DNA from: Aalborgiella sp963841045
Lineage (GTDB): Bacteria > Pseudomonadota > Gammaproteobacteria > Burkholderiales > Burkholderiaceae_C
DNA: 64,000 bases
Direction: 5' to 3'
Assembly (NCBI GenBank): GCA_963841045.1
Contig: CAWJBD010000010.1
Location: 62,001-126,000 of the forward strand
Numbering within the stretch: the stretch's first letter is position 1; each line of letters starts with the position of its first letter. A model generated the notes under the pieces. That model had not been told where the DNA came from. It was given only the letters and a program-made list of their open reading frames with translations, and ran no database searches. Both the position numbers and the translations under genes were made by a program. Below are positions 8,423 to 18,700 of this stretch, piece by piece.

Positions 8423-9238
8423 TCATTCACGCCTTGGCCAATTGGAAGTGTCAACCAAATCGCGGTAGGCATACCAACTGGCATGCCCTAAAACGGGAAT
8501 TGCAATAATCAAACCCAAAAATGCAAATACGGAACCGAAAAAAATTGCAAACATGATGATTGCAGCCCAAACGCCCATAGCCAACGGGTTTTCCATAACG
8601 GCGCGCCAGCTCAGCAAAATAGCTTGAAACATGTTCACTTTACAGTCTAAGAGCACTGGAACAGAGATGACTGTGGATGCAAAAATTGGCGCAGCTAGCA
8701 CACCGCCTAATGCCAGCCAAAGCTCGAATGCCCAACCTTGCTTGGCCAATATGATGTGCTGAACAAATTCAGCAGGTGTATTGATGGGTGTTTGCGTAAT
8801 CAAGGTAATAAACGCTGCTGATGTGATGACCCACCCCGTGGCAGCAAACGCCAACAAAATACCCAAACGAATGAGACACCAATAGTCATCGCCTAATTTA
8901 TTGGTATGACTTCTCTGCCATTGATTCCACGTATTCACCACCACATTGAAGCTGATGGGTTCACCCCTTTCCAAAGCCCGGCTCAGAGCATACAGGCTGG
9001 TGGCCATGATGGGTGCGATGATTAAGACTCCTGTAAATGCACCGGCCAATAACCAAAACCGTTCGCGTGCCACAAAAAAAACCAAACCGCCAAATACGGC
9101 GAACAATATGCCATGCAGATAGCTCACCCAGCCACACCGCATCATGTCGCGCCAACCCATTTGTATCCATGTAAAAGGGCGCATCACATCTACCGTTTTA
9201 ACTGATGCAGATTTATTTTTATTATCGGAAGCTGTCAT
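8423..9238 (-). CDS. Multi-pass membrane protein, DUF2189 family
   Basis: This 271-residue protein has a polar N-terminus and about six hydrophobic segments. These include LHGILFAVFGGLVFFV, LLAGAFTGVLIIAPIMA and a strongly hydrophobic C-terminal pair around FAIFFGSVFAFLGLIIAIPVLGHASWYAYRDLV. The segment YALSRALERGE is typical of DUF2189 inner-membrane proteins. The family has no assigned biochemical role, although it is sometimes called a cytochrome c oxidase-associated membrane protein. It is upstream of the DUF2788 gene on the same strand. Confidence 0.75.
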   Translation of the reverse strand: MTASDNKNKSASVKTVDVMRPFTWIQMGWRDMMRCGWVSYLHGILFAVFGGLVFFVARERFWLLAGAFTGVLIIAPIMATSLYALSRALERGEPISFNVVVNTWNQWQRSHTNKLGDDYWCLIRLGILLAFAATGWVITSAAFITLITQTPINTPAEFVQHIILAKQGWAFELWLALGGVLAAPIFASTVISVPVLLDCKVNMFQAILLSWRAVMENPLAMGVWAAIIMFAIFFGSVFAFLGLIIAIPVLGHASWYAYRDLVDTSNWPRRE

Positions 9239-9316
9239 AAAGTTACCTCAGGGAGTCTAACTAATAAAGGCCATTACGGATTTGATTCATATCAAGCATG
9301 AGATCAAGTACCTTAT

Positions 9317-9589
9317 TTAAGCACTGGGTGGCACATAGCCTTGGGCTGCATCAGCACCACCGCCAAAAAAGTGCGCTTCCATTTGGCGTGCCAAATACTG
9401 GCGCGCACGCAAATCGCCCAAGTTCAAGCGATTTTCATTGACCAGCATGGTTTGGTGTTTCAGCCAATCGGCCCATGCTTGCTTGCTGACGCTTTCCCAT
9501 AAACGTTTACCCAATTCGCCTGGGTAGGGTGGAAAATCCAAGCCTTCGGCTTCTTGCTTGAGTTTGATACAGTTGACCATGCGTGCCAT
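9317..9589 (-). CDS. yggX: Probable Fe(2+)-trafficking protein YggX
   Basis: This 90-residue protein begins MARMVNCIKLKQEAEGLDFPP, with the conserved N-terminal Cys followed by PGELGKRLWE. These are hallmarks of YggX, a small cytosolic protein that protects iron-sulfur enzymes against oxidation. ATG 9589 is preceded by AAAAAAGGACAACACGTC, a good ribosome binding site, so the upstream in-frame ATG at 9622 is not needed. The C-terminal FFGGGADAAQGYVPPS tail is usual in Burkholderiales. Confidence 0.9.
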   Translation of the reverse strand: MARMVNCIKLKQEAEGLDFPPYPGELGKRLWESVSKQAWADWLKHQTMLVNENRLNLGDLRARQYLARQMEAHFFGGGADAAQGYVPPSA

Positions 9590-9768
9590 GACGTGTTGTC
9601 CTTTTTTAGTGAATGAATGCAAATGAAATTTGCCGAATGTAGTGGCTATTTTGACCGTTTCTAAATTGTCGTATGTTTTTCAAACAATTATTGACCAAAG
9701 AGAGAACAAATGTCATTTTTTGGTGTCCAATGAAGAAGTCTGATAATTTTGATTTTGAGGAGTTCGCG

Positions 9769-10281
9769 TTGTTCAAAGTGTTGAATCAATTGAGTTTGCG
9801 CCACGTCATGCTGGGTACCGCTTTGGCGTGTTTTGGTTTATTGGCCTTTGGCTATTACTTGCAGCATGTGGTGGGTTTAGAGCCATGCCCGATGTGCATT
9901 GTGCAGCGCTATGCTATGGTTTTAATAGCAGTCTTGGCAATCATTACGCTGGCTACAGGCCAAAAAGGCTTACAAAAATTACTGACGGCACTGATTTCTA
10001 TGCTGGCGCTTGGCGGCGCATTTGTGGCGGCGCGTCAAAGTTGGCTGCAGTGGTATCCACCTGAAATTGCAACGTGCGGCCGCGATATTTACGGCATGAT
10101 TGAGGCGTTTCCTCTGCAAAAAGTGATACCCATGGTGTTTCGCGGTTCAGGCGACTGCACCAAGGTAGATTGGACATTTTTAGGTGGCTCTATCGCCAAC
10201 TGGTCGTTTTTGTGCTTTTGCGGGATTGCGGTTTTGGGTGTGTATTTGCTGTTACGGCGTACACCGAATGCAAAAGCTTGA
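9769..10281 (+). CDS. dsbB: Disulfide bond formation protein B
   Basis: This four-helix inner-membrane protein reoxidises periplasmic DsbA and passes the electrons to quinones. The first cysteine pair is in EPCPMCIVQRY. The second pair is formed by the Cys of IATCGRD and the Cys of GSGDCTKVDW, in the long second periplasmic loop. I prefer TTG 9769 because GAGGAG lies six bases upstream. ATG 9730 is in frame but has no ribosome binding site and adds only an acidic tail. It converges with argA, leaving 20 bp between stops. Confidence 0.88.
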   Translation: MFKVLNQLSLRHVMLGTALACFGLLAFGYYLQHVVGLEPCPMCIVQRYAMVLIAVLAIITLATGQKGLQKLLTALISMLALGGAFVAARQSWLQWYPPEIATCGRDIYGMIEAFPLQKVIPMVFRGSGDCTKVDWTFLGGSIANWSFLCFCGIAVLGVYLLLRRTPNAKA

Positions 10282-10301
10282 ATCTTTAAGACAGCAGCTT
10301 T

Positions 10302-11648
10302 TTACAGCTTTTTGACCAAGACTTGGCTTTTGCGGTCCCAGTTGTATTTGCGTTTGCGTGCTTCGGGCAGCCAGTCAGGGTCAACTTGCTTGAAGCCACG
10401 TTTGATGAACCAGTGCATGGTGCGGGTGGTCAACACAAAAATGCTGTCTAAGCCCGCAGCTTTGGCGCGGTGTTCAATGCGTTTTAAGACACGTTCACCA
10501 TCGCCTTGGCCTTGCACATGTGGTGACACGGTCAAAGCTGCCATTTCGGCGGTTCTGGCTTCCGGATAAGGGTAGAGCGCTGCACAAGCGAAGATCACAC
10601 CGTCGTGCTCCAAAATGGTGTAATTGTTGGCGTCGCGTTCAATTTCGGTACGGTCGCGTTTGACCAAGGTGCCATCGCGTTCAAAAGGCTCAATCAATTG
10701 CAAAATGCCGCTGACATCGTCCGCCGTCGCTTCGCGCAAACTTTCTAATTTTTCATCCACCACCATGGTGCCAATGCCATCGTGTACATAGACTTCTAAG
10801 AGCAAGGAGCCATCGACATCAAATGGCAAAATGTGGCTGCGTTCAACCCCAGCCACACAGGCTTTGACGCAATGCTGCAAGTAAAAAGCGGAATCAGTGG
10901 GTTGCGTGGCGGACGGTAAATTAGCCAACATTTTTTGCGCTACAGCCAGCGGCAATTCGGTATCGATGGGGTTCGAGTCACTGGCAGCTTGGTCGGGGTG
11001 AATGCGAATGCCAGGAATTTCGGTCACAAAAATCAGTTTATCAGCTTGCAAATCAATGGCCACAGAGGTGGCGACTTCTTCCATCGTTAAATTAAACGCT
11101 TCACCGGTGGGTGAAAAACCGAAAGGTGATAACAACACCATGGCACCCAAATCCAATGTTTGCATGATGCCAGCGGTATCCACTTTGCGCACCAAACCTG
11201 AATGTTGGAAATCAACCCCATCCACAATGCCCACAGGCCGTGCGGTGATGAAGTTGCCAGATATCACCCGCACAGTTGAACCTGCCATCGGTGTATTGGG
11301 TAAACCTTGGCTGAATGCGGCTTCAATTTCATAACGCAATTGTCCGGCAGCTTCTTGTGCACAATCCAGCGCAACTTCATCAGTGATTCGCATGCCGTGT
11401 GAATAGCGAGGTGAATGGCCTTTGGCCTTCAATTGTTCGTTAACTTGTGGACGGAATCCGTGAACCAAAACGACTTTGACGCCCATGCTTTGGATGAGTG
11501 CCAAATCTTGCGCCAAATTCTGCAATTTTCCTGCAGCGATGGCTTCGCCCGCGATACCCACCACAAATGTTTTACCGCGGTGCAAATGAATGTAGGGTGC
11601 AACAGAGCGGAACCAAGGGACAAATGATGCGTTGATGGTATGTGGCAT
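10302..11648 (-). CDS. argA: Amino-acid N-acetyltransferase (N-acetylglutamate synthase)
   Basis: This 448-residue fused enzyme has an N-terminal amino-acid-kinase-like domain (KTFVVGIAGEAIAAG, LIQSMGVKVVLVHG, MAGSTVRVISGNF) and a C-terminal GNAT acetyltransferase domain (TVSPHVQGQGDGERVL binds acetyl-CoA). It makes N-acetyl-L-glutamate, the first step of arginine synthesis, and members of this class are feedback inhibited by arginine. Full length and undamaged. It is a single gene, not linked here to other arg genes. Confidence 0.95.
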   Translation of the reverse strand: MPHTINASFVPWFRSVAPYIHLHRGKTFVVGIAGEAIAAGKLQNLAQDLALIQSMGVKVVLVHGFRPQVNEQLKAKGHSPRYSHGMRITDEVALDCAQEAAGQLRYEIEAAFSQGLPNTPMAGSTVRVISGNFITARPVGIVDGVDFQHSGLVRKVDTAGIMQTLDLGAMVLLSPFGFSPTGEAFNLTMEEVATSVAIDLQADKLIFVTEIPGIRIHPDQAASDSNPIDTELPLAVAQKMLANLPSATQPTDSAFYLQHCVKACVAGVERSHILPFDVDGSLLLEVYVHDGIGTMVVDEKLESLREATADDVSGILQLIEPFERDGTLVKRDRTEIERDANNYTILEHDGVIFACAALYPYPEARTAEMAALTVSPHVQGQGDGERVLKRIEHRAKAAGLDSIFVLTTRTMHWFIKRGFKQVDPDWLPEARKRKYNWDRKSQVLVKKL

Positions 11649-11769
11649 GCTGGGTCAGTGTTTTGTTTTGTTCACCCTCACATCATAAACGAGCTCAAAC
11701 CGTTCTTGAACGCAATCTTGAACGGTATTGAACAGCTAGCGCTTGTTTCACAAGCATGCGTTGTACAGC

Positions 11770-13350
11770 TCAGCGGCGCTTGCGAGCAGGTTTTGACGCA
11801 GATGCAGATTTTGCGCGTGCTTTGCTAGCATGGTGGACTTTAGAGCCTTTGCCAGCTTTGGCTGATTTTGCCTTGGCCGGCACATACAACACCACAGATT
11901 GCTTGGCTTGAAAACTACCTGAGGCGCTGATTTTGTTCCAACTGGCCACATTGCTGGCAGTTACTTTGTACTGCTTGGCAATGGCCGCCACAGTGGCCGC
12001 TTTGCGCAATTTGACGATGATTTTCTTCAAAATAACTTCTGGCGAAAACCCAACTTGGCCATTGTCTGCAATGTGTTCAGAGACGTCATTGGTTTGTTTC
12101 GCTGAACGTGGTACCAATAATGTTGACCCCGCCTTGATCAACATGCGAGGTGGAATGCGATTGATTTCGCGAAATTTCGCTTCATTCATCCCCACCAGTT
12201 TTGCCGCATCTACCGCTTTCAGTGTACGGGGCGCAATCCAAACGGTCCAACCTGCTGTTTGACCATTGTGAATAGCCAAGTTGCGTTCAAAAATACCTGC
12301 ATTGTCCCAAGGTAGCAAAATGTAAGGCGTGCCGGCTTTAAAGATAGTGGGCTTATTTGCAGCAGGATTCAGTGATTTGAAGTCATCCAAATCAACCTCA
12401 GCCAACTTGGCCGCTAAGACCACATCCATGTCGCGGTCGATGCTGACACTTTGAAAATAAGGGTGATTAGGTATTTCAGGCAGTGTTGAGTTATATGCTG
12501 CTGGATTGGCCACAATGTTTTTTACAGCCAGCAATTTGGGAACATAGTTGCGCGTTTCATTGGGCATGTTCAAGCTGTAATAGTCGGTCCCCAAGCCTTC
12601 GCGTTGGTTGCGTGCGATGGCACGGCCTACTGAACCTTCACCCCAGTTGTAGGCAGCCAGTGCCAGATGCCAGTCACCAAACATGCCATATAGTTTTTGC
12701 AAATAATCCAATGCTGCTCGCGTGGATGCAAGCACATCGCGTCTGTCATCTTTGAAAACACTTTGTTTCAGAGCAAAATACCTGCCAGTGGCAGGCATGA
12801 ATTGCCACATACCAGCAGCTTTGGCTCCTGATACTGCTTGTGGGTTGAATGCACTTTCAATGAATGGCAACAAGGCCAATTCAGTTGGCATATTGCGACG
12901 TTCAAGCTCTTCCACCACGTGGTATAGGTATTTACTTGAACGCCCAGTCATGCGATTGATGTATTCAGGTCGGCTTGAATACCATTGCTCGTGCTGGCTA
13001 ACCAATTCAGTTTGATCCAAACCATTCATACCAAAACCGCGACGAATGCGTGCCCATAAATCCGAATCGTTCGTAGGCGTGTAGACCACCAAAGGCTCAT
13101 CAGGGGCAGCCTGCGTCGTTACGTTATTTGTTGCGGGTGCGGCGGTCTGCGAAGTTTCGTCTTGAAGCGGTTTTCGCTCGATATCAAAATCGTTTGTTTC
13201 ACCATAACCGTGTGTCGCAAAAAGCGCGGCTGTTAAATACACGAACCACTGTGATTTGGACGTTTGAAAACGTGATTTCCCTGCACGCTTGTTTGGAGAT
13301 GGCAAGAAAACTTGAACAAAAATGGGAATTAATCGGGAAACAAAAGGCAT
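11770..13350 (-). CDS. mltD: Membrane-bound lytic murein transglycosylase D
   Basis: The protein has about 526 residues. A hydrophobic export region near VYLTAALFATHGYG is followed by the SLT lysozyme-like domain with catalytic Glu in ALLPFIESAFNPQAVSGAKA. Further SLT landmarks are GMWQFMPATGRYF and LALAAYNWGEGSVGRA. C-terminal LysM-type peptidoglycan-binding repeats follow (LKAVDAAKLVGMNEAKFREIN and TVAAIAKQYKVTASNVASWN), then a basic tail. ATG 13350 has GTGAAAG upstream. A TTG at 13407 would extend it without benefit. The enzyme cleaves peptidoglycan to 1,6-anhydromuropeptides. Confidence 0.9.
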   Translation of the reverse strand: MPFVSRLIPIFVQVFLPSPNKRAGKSRFQTSKSQWFVYLTAALFATHGYGETNDFDIERKPLQDETSQTAAPATNNVTTQAAPDEPLVVYTPTNDSDLWARIRRGFGMNGLDQTELVSQHEQWYSSRPEYINRMTGRSSKYLYHVVEELERRNMPTELALLPFIESAFNPQAVSGAKAAGMWQFMPATGRYFALKQSVFKDDRRDVLASTRAALDYLQKLYGMFGDWHLALAAYNWGEGSVGRAIARNQREGLGTDYYSLNMPNETRNYVPKLLAVKNIVANPAAYNSTLPEIPNHPYFQSVSIDRDMDVVLAAKLAEVDLDDFKSLNPAANKPTIFKAGTPYILLPWDNAGIFERNLAIHNGQTAGWTVWIAPRTLKAVDAAKLVGMNEAKFREINRIPPRMLIKAGSTLLVPRSAKQTNDVSEHIADNGQVGFSPEVILKKIIVKLRKAATVAAIAKQYKVTASNVASWNKISASGSFQAKQSVVLYVPAKAKSAKAGKGSKVHHASKARAKSASASKPARKRR

Positions 13351-13498
13351 GAATTCTTTCACTGAATTTCGAAATTGATCGGAAACATTCTTATTATATG
13401 AACGCAATCAATTGTGACTAAGAATAAATTAAATCGGAACACCTAACTTGCTTTGTGATTTAAACAGAAATGGCGATTTACAAATCGCAATGAACTAA

Positions 13499-14617
13499 TC
13501 AAGGCAAGCTAGGGTAATCGGTATAACCTTTTGCGCCACCACCGTAAAAAGTTGCGCGGTCAGGGGCATTCAAGACGGCTCCTTCGCGAAGTCGACGTGC
13601 TAGATCGGGGTTGGCGATGAAAGGACGACCAAAAGCGATCAAATCGACATTGTTTGCCAAGGCTGCGTCTGCCAAAGCTTTATCAAACCCGTTGTTCATC
13701 ATCCAAGCGGCTTTGCCCCCTGCTTCCTTGTATGCTGCATGCAAAGCGCGGTAGTCAAACGGTGCATCACCTTGGGTGTAATCGCGGGCAGCACCTGTTG
13801 AGCCTTCAATAATGTGAATAAACGCCAAGTTGAGTGGGGCAAGCTGTTGAATCACGTATGTAAACAATGCTTGCGGTTCTGGGTCATGCGCATCGTTGGC
13901 AGGCGTGACGGGTGACAAGCGCAACCCTAAACGGTTGCCACCAATTTCTTGGCTTACTGCGGTCATCACTTCAATGAGTAATCGGCTGCGGTTTTCTATG
14001 CTGCCACCGTAGTTGTCTGTGCGCGTGTTGGAGCCACTGCGCATGAACTGGTCCAGCAAATAACCATTGGCTGCGTGAACTTCAATGCCATCAAACCCAG
14101 CTGCGATGGCATTTTTGGCAGCGCGGCGGTAGTCGGCCACGATGCCTGGTAATTCACTTAGTTCCAAAGCGCGTGGCATGGAAGTGTCCACAAATGACGG
14201 TACACCATCGTGAATCAATACTGTTTTAGTTTTGGCTTGTATGGCAGATGGTGCCACGGGTGCTTGTCCCTTGGGTTGCAATTCTGTGTGTGAAACGCGC
14301 CCCACATGCCAGAGCTGGATAACTATTTTGCCGCCAGCGGCATGAACAGAATCCGTCACCTTGCGCCATGCGTTCACTTGCGCCTCGCTCCAAATTCCGG
14401 GTACATCTGAATAGCCTTGGCCTTGATGGCTGATGGCAGTGGCTTCTGTCACGATCAGCCCTGCACCGTTTTGCGGATCAGCTCGTTGGGTGTAATAGGT
14501 CACCATCAAGTCGTTGGGCATTGCACCGGGCGCGCGATTGCGTGTCAAAGGCGCCATGACGACGCGGTTGGCCAGATGCATGTTGCCAACTTGGATGGGA
14601 TCGAAAAGTGAAGACAT
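13499..14617 (-). CDS. nemA: Old yellow enzyme family alkene / N-ethylmaleimide reductase
   Basis: This 372-residue FMN-dependent TIM barrel begins MSSLFDPIQVGNMHLANRVVMAPLTR. It has QLWHVGRVSH for substrate and flavin contacts, the HAANGYLLDQF segment, and RTDNYGGSIENR, all characteristic of the NemA/OYE group. It reduces activated C=C bonds of enones, maleimides and nitro compounds with NADPH. The gene is monocistronic by position. No nemR-like regulator is seen beside it. Confidence 0.9.
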   Translation of the reverse strand: MSSLFDPIQVGNMHLANRVVMAPLTRNRAPGAMPNDLMVTYYTQRADPQNGAGLIVTEATAISHQGQGYSDVPGIWSEAQVNAWRKVTDSVHAAGGKIVIQLWHVGRVSHTELQPKGQAPVAPSAIQAKTKTVLIHDGVPSFVDTSMPRALELSELPGIVADYRRAAKNAIAAGFDGIEVHAANGYLLDQFMRSGSNTRTDNYGGSIENRSRLLIEVMTAVSQEIGGNRLGLRLSPVTPANDAHDPEPQALFTYVIQQLAPLNLAFIHIIEGSTGAARDYTQGDAPFDYRALHAAYKEAGGKAAWMMNNGFDKALADAALANNVDLIAFGRPFIANPDLARRLREGAVLNAPDRATFYGGGAKGYTDYPSLP

Positions 14618-14733
14618 AGTGTGTTTGTAGAATGATTAAAAGTTGATATGACGGTATAGAGTCTATATATGAAGACAGTATGGCTCATTACAATGTTTGA
14701 ATCAATTGATCAGCAAACCAAAGAGGTGAACAA

Positions 14734-15588
14734 GTGACACTCACACAACGATTAAGCCCATGGCGTCCACCCGTCGCAGATGCGAAGAGTGAAACTCAAA
14801 AGAAAGCAGGCAAGCCTTTCAAACTGGCCGATTGCGATCCATCTGCGAAACCGTTTTCTACAGGTGATAAACCAAGCGATAAAACCGCAGTTGAAGCGCT
14901 GGCTATCGAGCTAGATGAATTGCAAAACCTGTTTTACGCAGATAAGCGTTTCAAACTCTTGGTGGTGCTTCAGGGCACTGACACCTCTGGCAAAGATGGC
15001 ACGCTACGGGGTGTTTTTAACCGTGTCACGCCACTGGGTGTTCATTGTGTGGGTTGGAAAGCACCGTCAGAAGAAGAGCGCGCGCATGATTATTTGTGGC
15101 GTATCCACAAACACATGCCCAGTGCTGGCGAGTTCATGGTGTTCAATCGCAGCCATTATGAAGATGTGTTGGTTCCGCCTGTTAACAGCTGGATCACGCC
15201 AGAGCAAACCGCAGAGCGATACGCACAAATCAATGACTTTGAGCGCATGCTCAGTGAGAACGGCACTATTATTTTGAAATTTATGTTGCACATCAGCTAT
15301 GAAGAGCAGGGCGTGCGTTTGCAAGAGCGCATCGATGATGTGACCAAACATTGGAAATTCAGCATGGGCGATTTAGAGGTGCGCAAATAATGGAAAGCCT
15401 ATCAGAAGGCCTACGAAGACTTACTGGTTGCGACCAGTACACCCTGGGCACCTTGGACTGTTGTGCCTGCCAATTCCAAAACTCACCGCAATGTGATGAT
15501 TGCGAGCGTGATTTGTGACAAGCTTAAATCGTTGGGATTGCGCTACCCACCAAGTGACACAGCGCTCAAGAATTTGAAAGTGACTTAA
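14734..15588 (+). pseudogene. ppk2: Polyphosphate kinase 2 family gene with an in-frame stop
   Basis: Codons 1-218 encode a PPK2 protein with Walker A-like LQGTDTSGKDGTLRGVF, GWKAPSEEERAHDYLWR and FNRSHYEDVLVPPV. TAA at 15388-15390 then interrupts the segment DLEVRK*WKAYQKAYEDLL. The same frame continues for 65 more codons through TSTPWAPWTVVPANSKTHRN, which is conserved PPK2 sequence, to TAA 15586-15588. Intact, it would have 284 residues. A single substitution, for example CAA to TAA, or a base-call error explains it. The truncated form would lack the conserved C-terminal segment. PPK2 enzymes move phosphate between polyphosphate and nucleotides. Confidence 0.85.
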
Positions 15589-15612
15589 ATGACTGAGCTG
15601 TATTTAGATGGA

Positions 15613-15671
15613 TTGCTATTTATTTGATAGCACATTAGGCAATCAATACGCTGGCTACATGCCAATTTGAT
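15613..15671 (+). repeat. Dispersed palindromic repeat, copy E
   Basis: An intergenic copy between ppk2 and hrpA in plus orientation. It has the TGCTATTTATTTGATAGCA hairpin, then AGGCAATCAATACGCTGGCT and ATTTGAT, a few substitutions from the best copy at 32351. Confidence 0.8.
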
Positions 15672-15748
15672 GCATAAACTCTGGTAAAAGCAGTTTCACC
15701 CATGCTGGTGTGCTTAACGCTAAAACCTATCCCGGATAATCTAGCCCT

Positions 15749-18700
15749 ATGTCCGCGCCAGCTCCACACCTCAAACTCAACATTGAGTTCCCCGAAAATC
15801 TCCCCGTTTCTGGCAAGCGGGACGAGATTATGGCGGCCTTGCGTGCGCATCAGGTCATCATTGTTTGTGGTGAAACGGGTTCGGGCAAGACCACGCAGTT
15901 ACCCAAAATCGCTTTGGCAATGGGGCGTGGCAAACTGCAACTATCCAGCAGGTCAAGGCAAACTGATTGGGCACACCCAGCCGAGGCGCATCGCGGCCAG
16001 CTCGGTCGCCAAACGCATTGCCGAAGAACTGAAAACGCCGCTGGGCGAGGTGGTGGGTTACAAGGTGCGGTTTCAAGACCGCTTGAGCCGCGATGCCTCG
16101 GTGAAGCTGATGACCGATGGTATTTTGCTGGCTGAAACGCAAACCGATCCGCTCTTAAAAGCCTACGACACCATCATCATTGACGAAGCGCACGAGCGCA
16201 GTTTGAACATTGATTTTTTATTGGGCTACTTGCGTCAAATTTTGCCACGACGTCCCGATTTAAAAATCATCGTCACCTCGGCCACGATTGACGCGGATCG
16301 CTTTGCAAACCACTTTGCAAGCAGGCACGGTCCCGCGCCGGTCATCATGGTCTCGGGGCGGATGTTTCCGGTGGAACAACGCTACCGACCCTATGAAGAG
16401 TCGCGAGATTACGGACTCAATAATGCGATTGCCGATGCGGTTGATGAGCTATGGAGTCGTAACGCCGCCATCAAAGTGGCGACATCTTGGTATTTTTACC
16501 GGGCGAACGTGAAATCCGCGAAGCTGCTGACCATCTGCGCGGCCACCTCAGCCATCAACCCATCATGCGAAGTGCTGAAGTGTTGCCGCTCTTTGCGCGG
16601 CTAAGTCAAGCCGAACAAGACAAAATTTTCGATGGTCACACAGGCCGACGCATCGTGTTGGCGACCAATGTGGCCGAAACATCGCTCACCGTGCCAGGTA
16701 TTCGTTACGTGATTGACGTGGGCACGGCGCGCATGAAGCGCTACAGTTTCAGGAGCAAGGTCGAGCAGTTATTGGTCGAACCCATCAGCCAATCTTCAGC
16801 CAACCAACGGGCTGGGCGTTGCGGTCGTGTGGCCGATGGTATTTGCATACGCTTGTATGACCAAATCAGCTTTGATGGTCGACCACGCTTTACCGAGCCC
16901 GAAATTTTGCGCAGTTCACTGGCCGGTGTGATTTTGCGCATGAAATCATTGCACTTGGGCGTGGTGGAAGATTTTCCATTTCTAGAAGCGCCACAAGGGC
17001 GTGCGATTGCCGATGGTTATCAGCTGTTGAACGAACTCGGCGCAGTGGATGATGCGAACGAATTAACCGCGATGGGGCAAGAATTGGCCAAATTGCCTTT
17101 AGACCCCCGCGTTGGGCGCATGCTGGTGGAAGCGCGAACCCGTGGCGCCTTAGATGAAGTGTTGGTGATTGCCAGCGCCTTAAGCGTGCAAGACGTGCGC
17201 GACAGACCGATGGAGGCGCAACAAGCAGCCGACCAAGCGCATGTGAAGTTTGATGATGAGAAGAGCGAGTTTGTCGGGTATTTGAAACTGTGGAAATGGT
17301 TGAATGAATCCAAAGGCGGTGGCGCAGACCACACCGTGCACAAACTCAGCAACCGCCAATATGAACAACTGCTGCGACAAAACTTCATCAGCATGCGACG
17401 CGTGCGCGAATGGCGCGATATCCACAGCCAGCTCGTCACGGTGGTGGCAGAACACAAATGGCGTATCAACACCAAACCTGCCAGTTATGAAGAATTGCAC
17501 ATGTCCATGTTGGCGGGGCTGTTGGGAAATGTCGGCTGGAAGATAGAGACCGAAGCGGCGACAGGTGGCCGAGAAGAGAAAGGCCAGCGTGGCGAATACT
17601 CTGGGCGCACGCGGCATCAAGTTTTTCGCGCACCCAGGCGCGCATTTGTCCAAGAAACCCGGGCGCTGGATCATCGCATCCGAACTGGTGGAAACCACGC
17701 GATTGTTTGGACGCGGCTTGGCAAATATCGAACCGCAATGGTTGGAAAAAGTAGCCGGGCATTTACTGAAAAAACAATTGCTGGACCCGCATTGGGAAAA
17801 GCGTGCTGCAGAAGTTGTCGCGCTAGAGCGAGCCACCTTGTACGGATTGGTGGTTTACAGTGGTCGCAAAGTGAATTTTGGTCGTGTTGACATGCATGCC
17901 GCACGCGAGATTTTTATTCGTGAAGGGCTTGGTTGCCAACAACTGGGAAACAAAACTGCCGTTTTTAGCAGCCAATGAAAAGTTGATAGCGCAGGTTGAA
18001 GAGCTGGAACATAAATCGCGTCGCCAAGACGTGTTGGTGGACGATGAATTGATTTATGCGTTTTACGACCAGCAGTTGCCCAAAGACGTGTGCAGTGGCT
18101 ACAGCTTTGAGAATTGGTACCGTGAAGAAATCAAGCGACAACCCAAGCTCCTCTTGTTGAGCAAAGACGAACTGATGCGGCATGAGGCTGCCGGCATCAC
18201 CACGCAGTCGTTCCCCAAAACGATCCGCTTGGGCGGTGTGGACTGCCAAGCGAGCTACCTGCACGAACCCGGCGACGCCAAAGACGGCATGACGGTCACC
18301 GTGCCTTTGTTTGTCTTGAACCAAGTGAACGAAGAGCGCTGCGAATGGTTGGTACCTGGCATGTTGAAAGACAAAATTCAAGCCTTGCTCAAATCGTTGC
18401 ATCAGCGACCCCGTTCACGTCTCGTACCCTTACCTGAAACAGCCACGCGCATGGCGGCAGAGCTGAATGTGCCAGAGGCTTTTGGTGCGACAGGCCTGGT
18501 TGAAGCGCTGTTGAAAAAGGTGCGCGATGCAACGCAAGTGGATGTGCAACGGGCTGATTTCAAACTCGACATGCTGAGCCCACATTTGTTCATGAATTTC
18601 AAAGTGGTGGATGAACATGGTCGTCAATTGGGTACTGGTCGTAATTTGGGCGCGCTCAAGGCCGAACTGGGCAGCAAGGCACGCGGTGCGTTTCAGGCCT

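Noticed and set aside
11700..11735. ACCGTTC/GAACGGT inverted repeat between argA and mltD as a terminator
   Set aside because: The stem is 7 bp with a 14-base loop and no T run on either side.
15388..15390. Recoded stop (selenocysteine-like or pyrrolysine-like) in ppk2
   Set aside because: The codon is TAA, not TGA or TAG, and no recoding element is seen. A point change or error is simpler.
15635..15850. Minus-strand ORF overlapping the start of hrpA
   Set aside because: Overlaps repeat copy E and conserved HrpA coding sequence. No protein family recognised.
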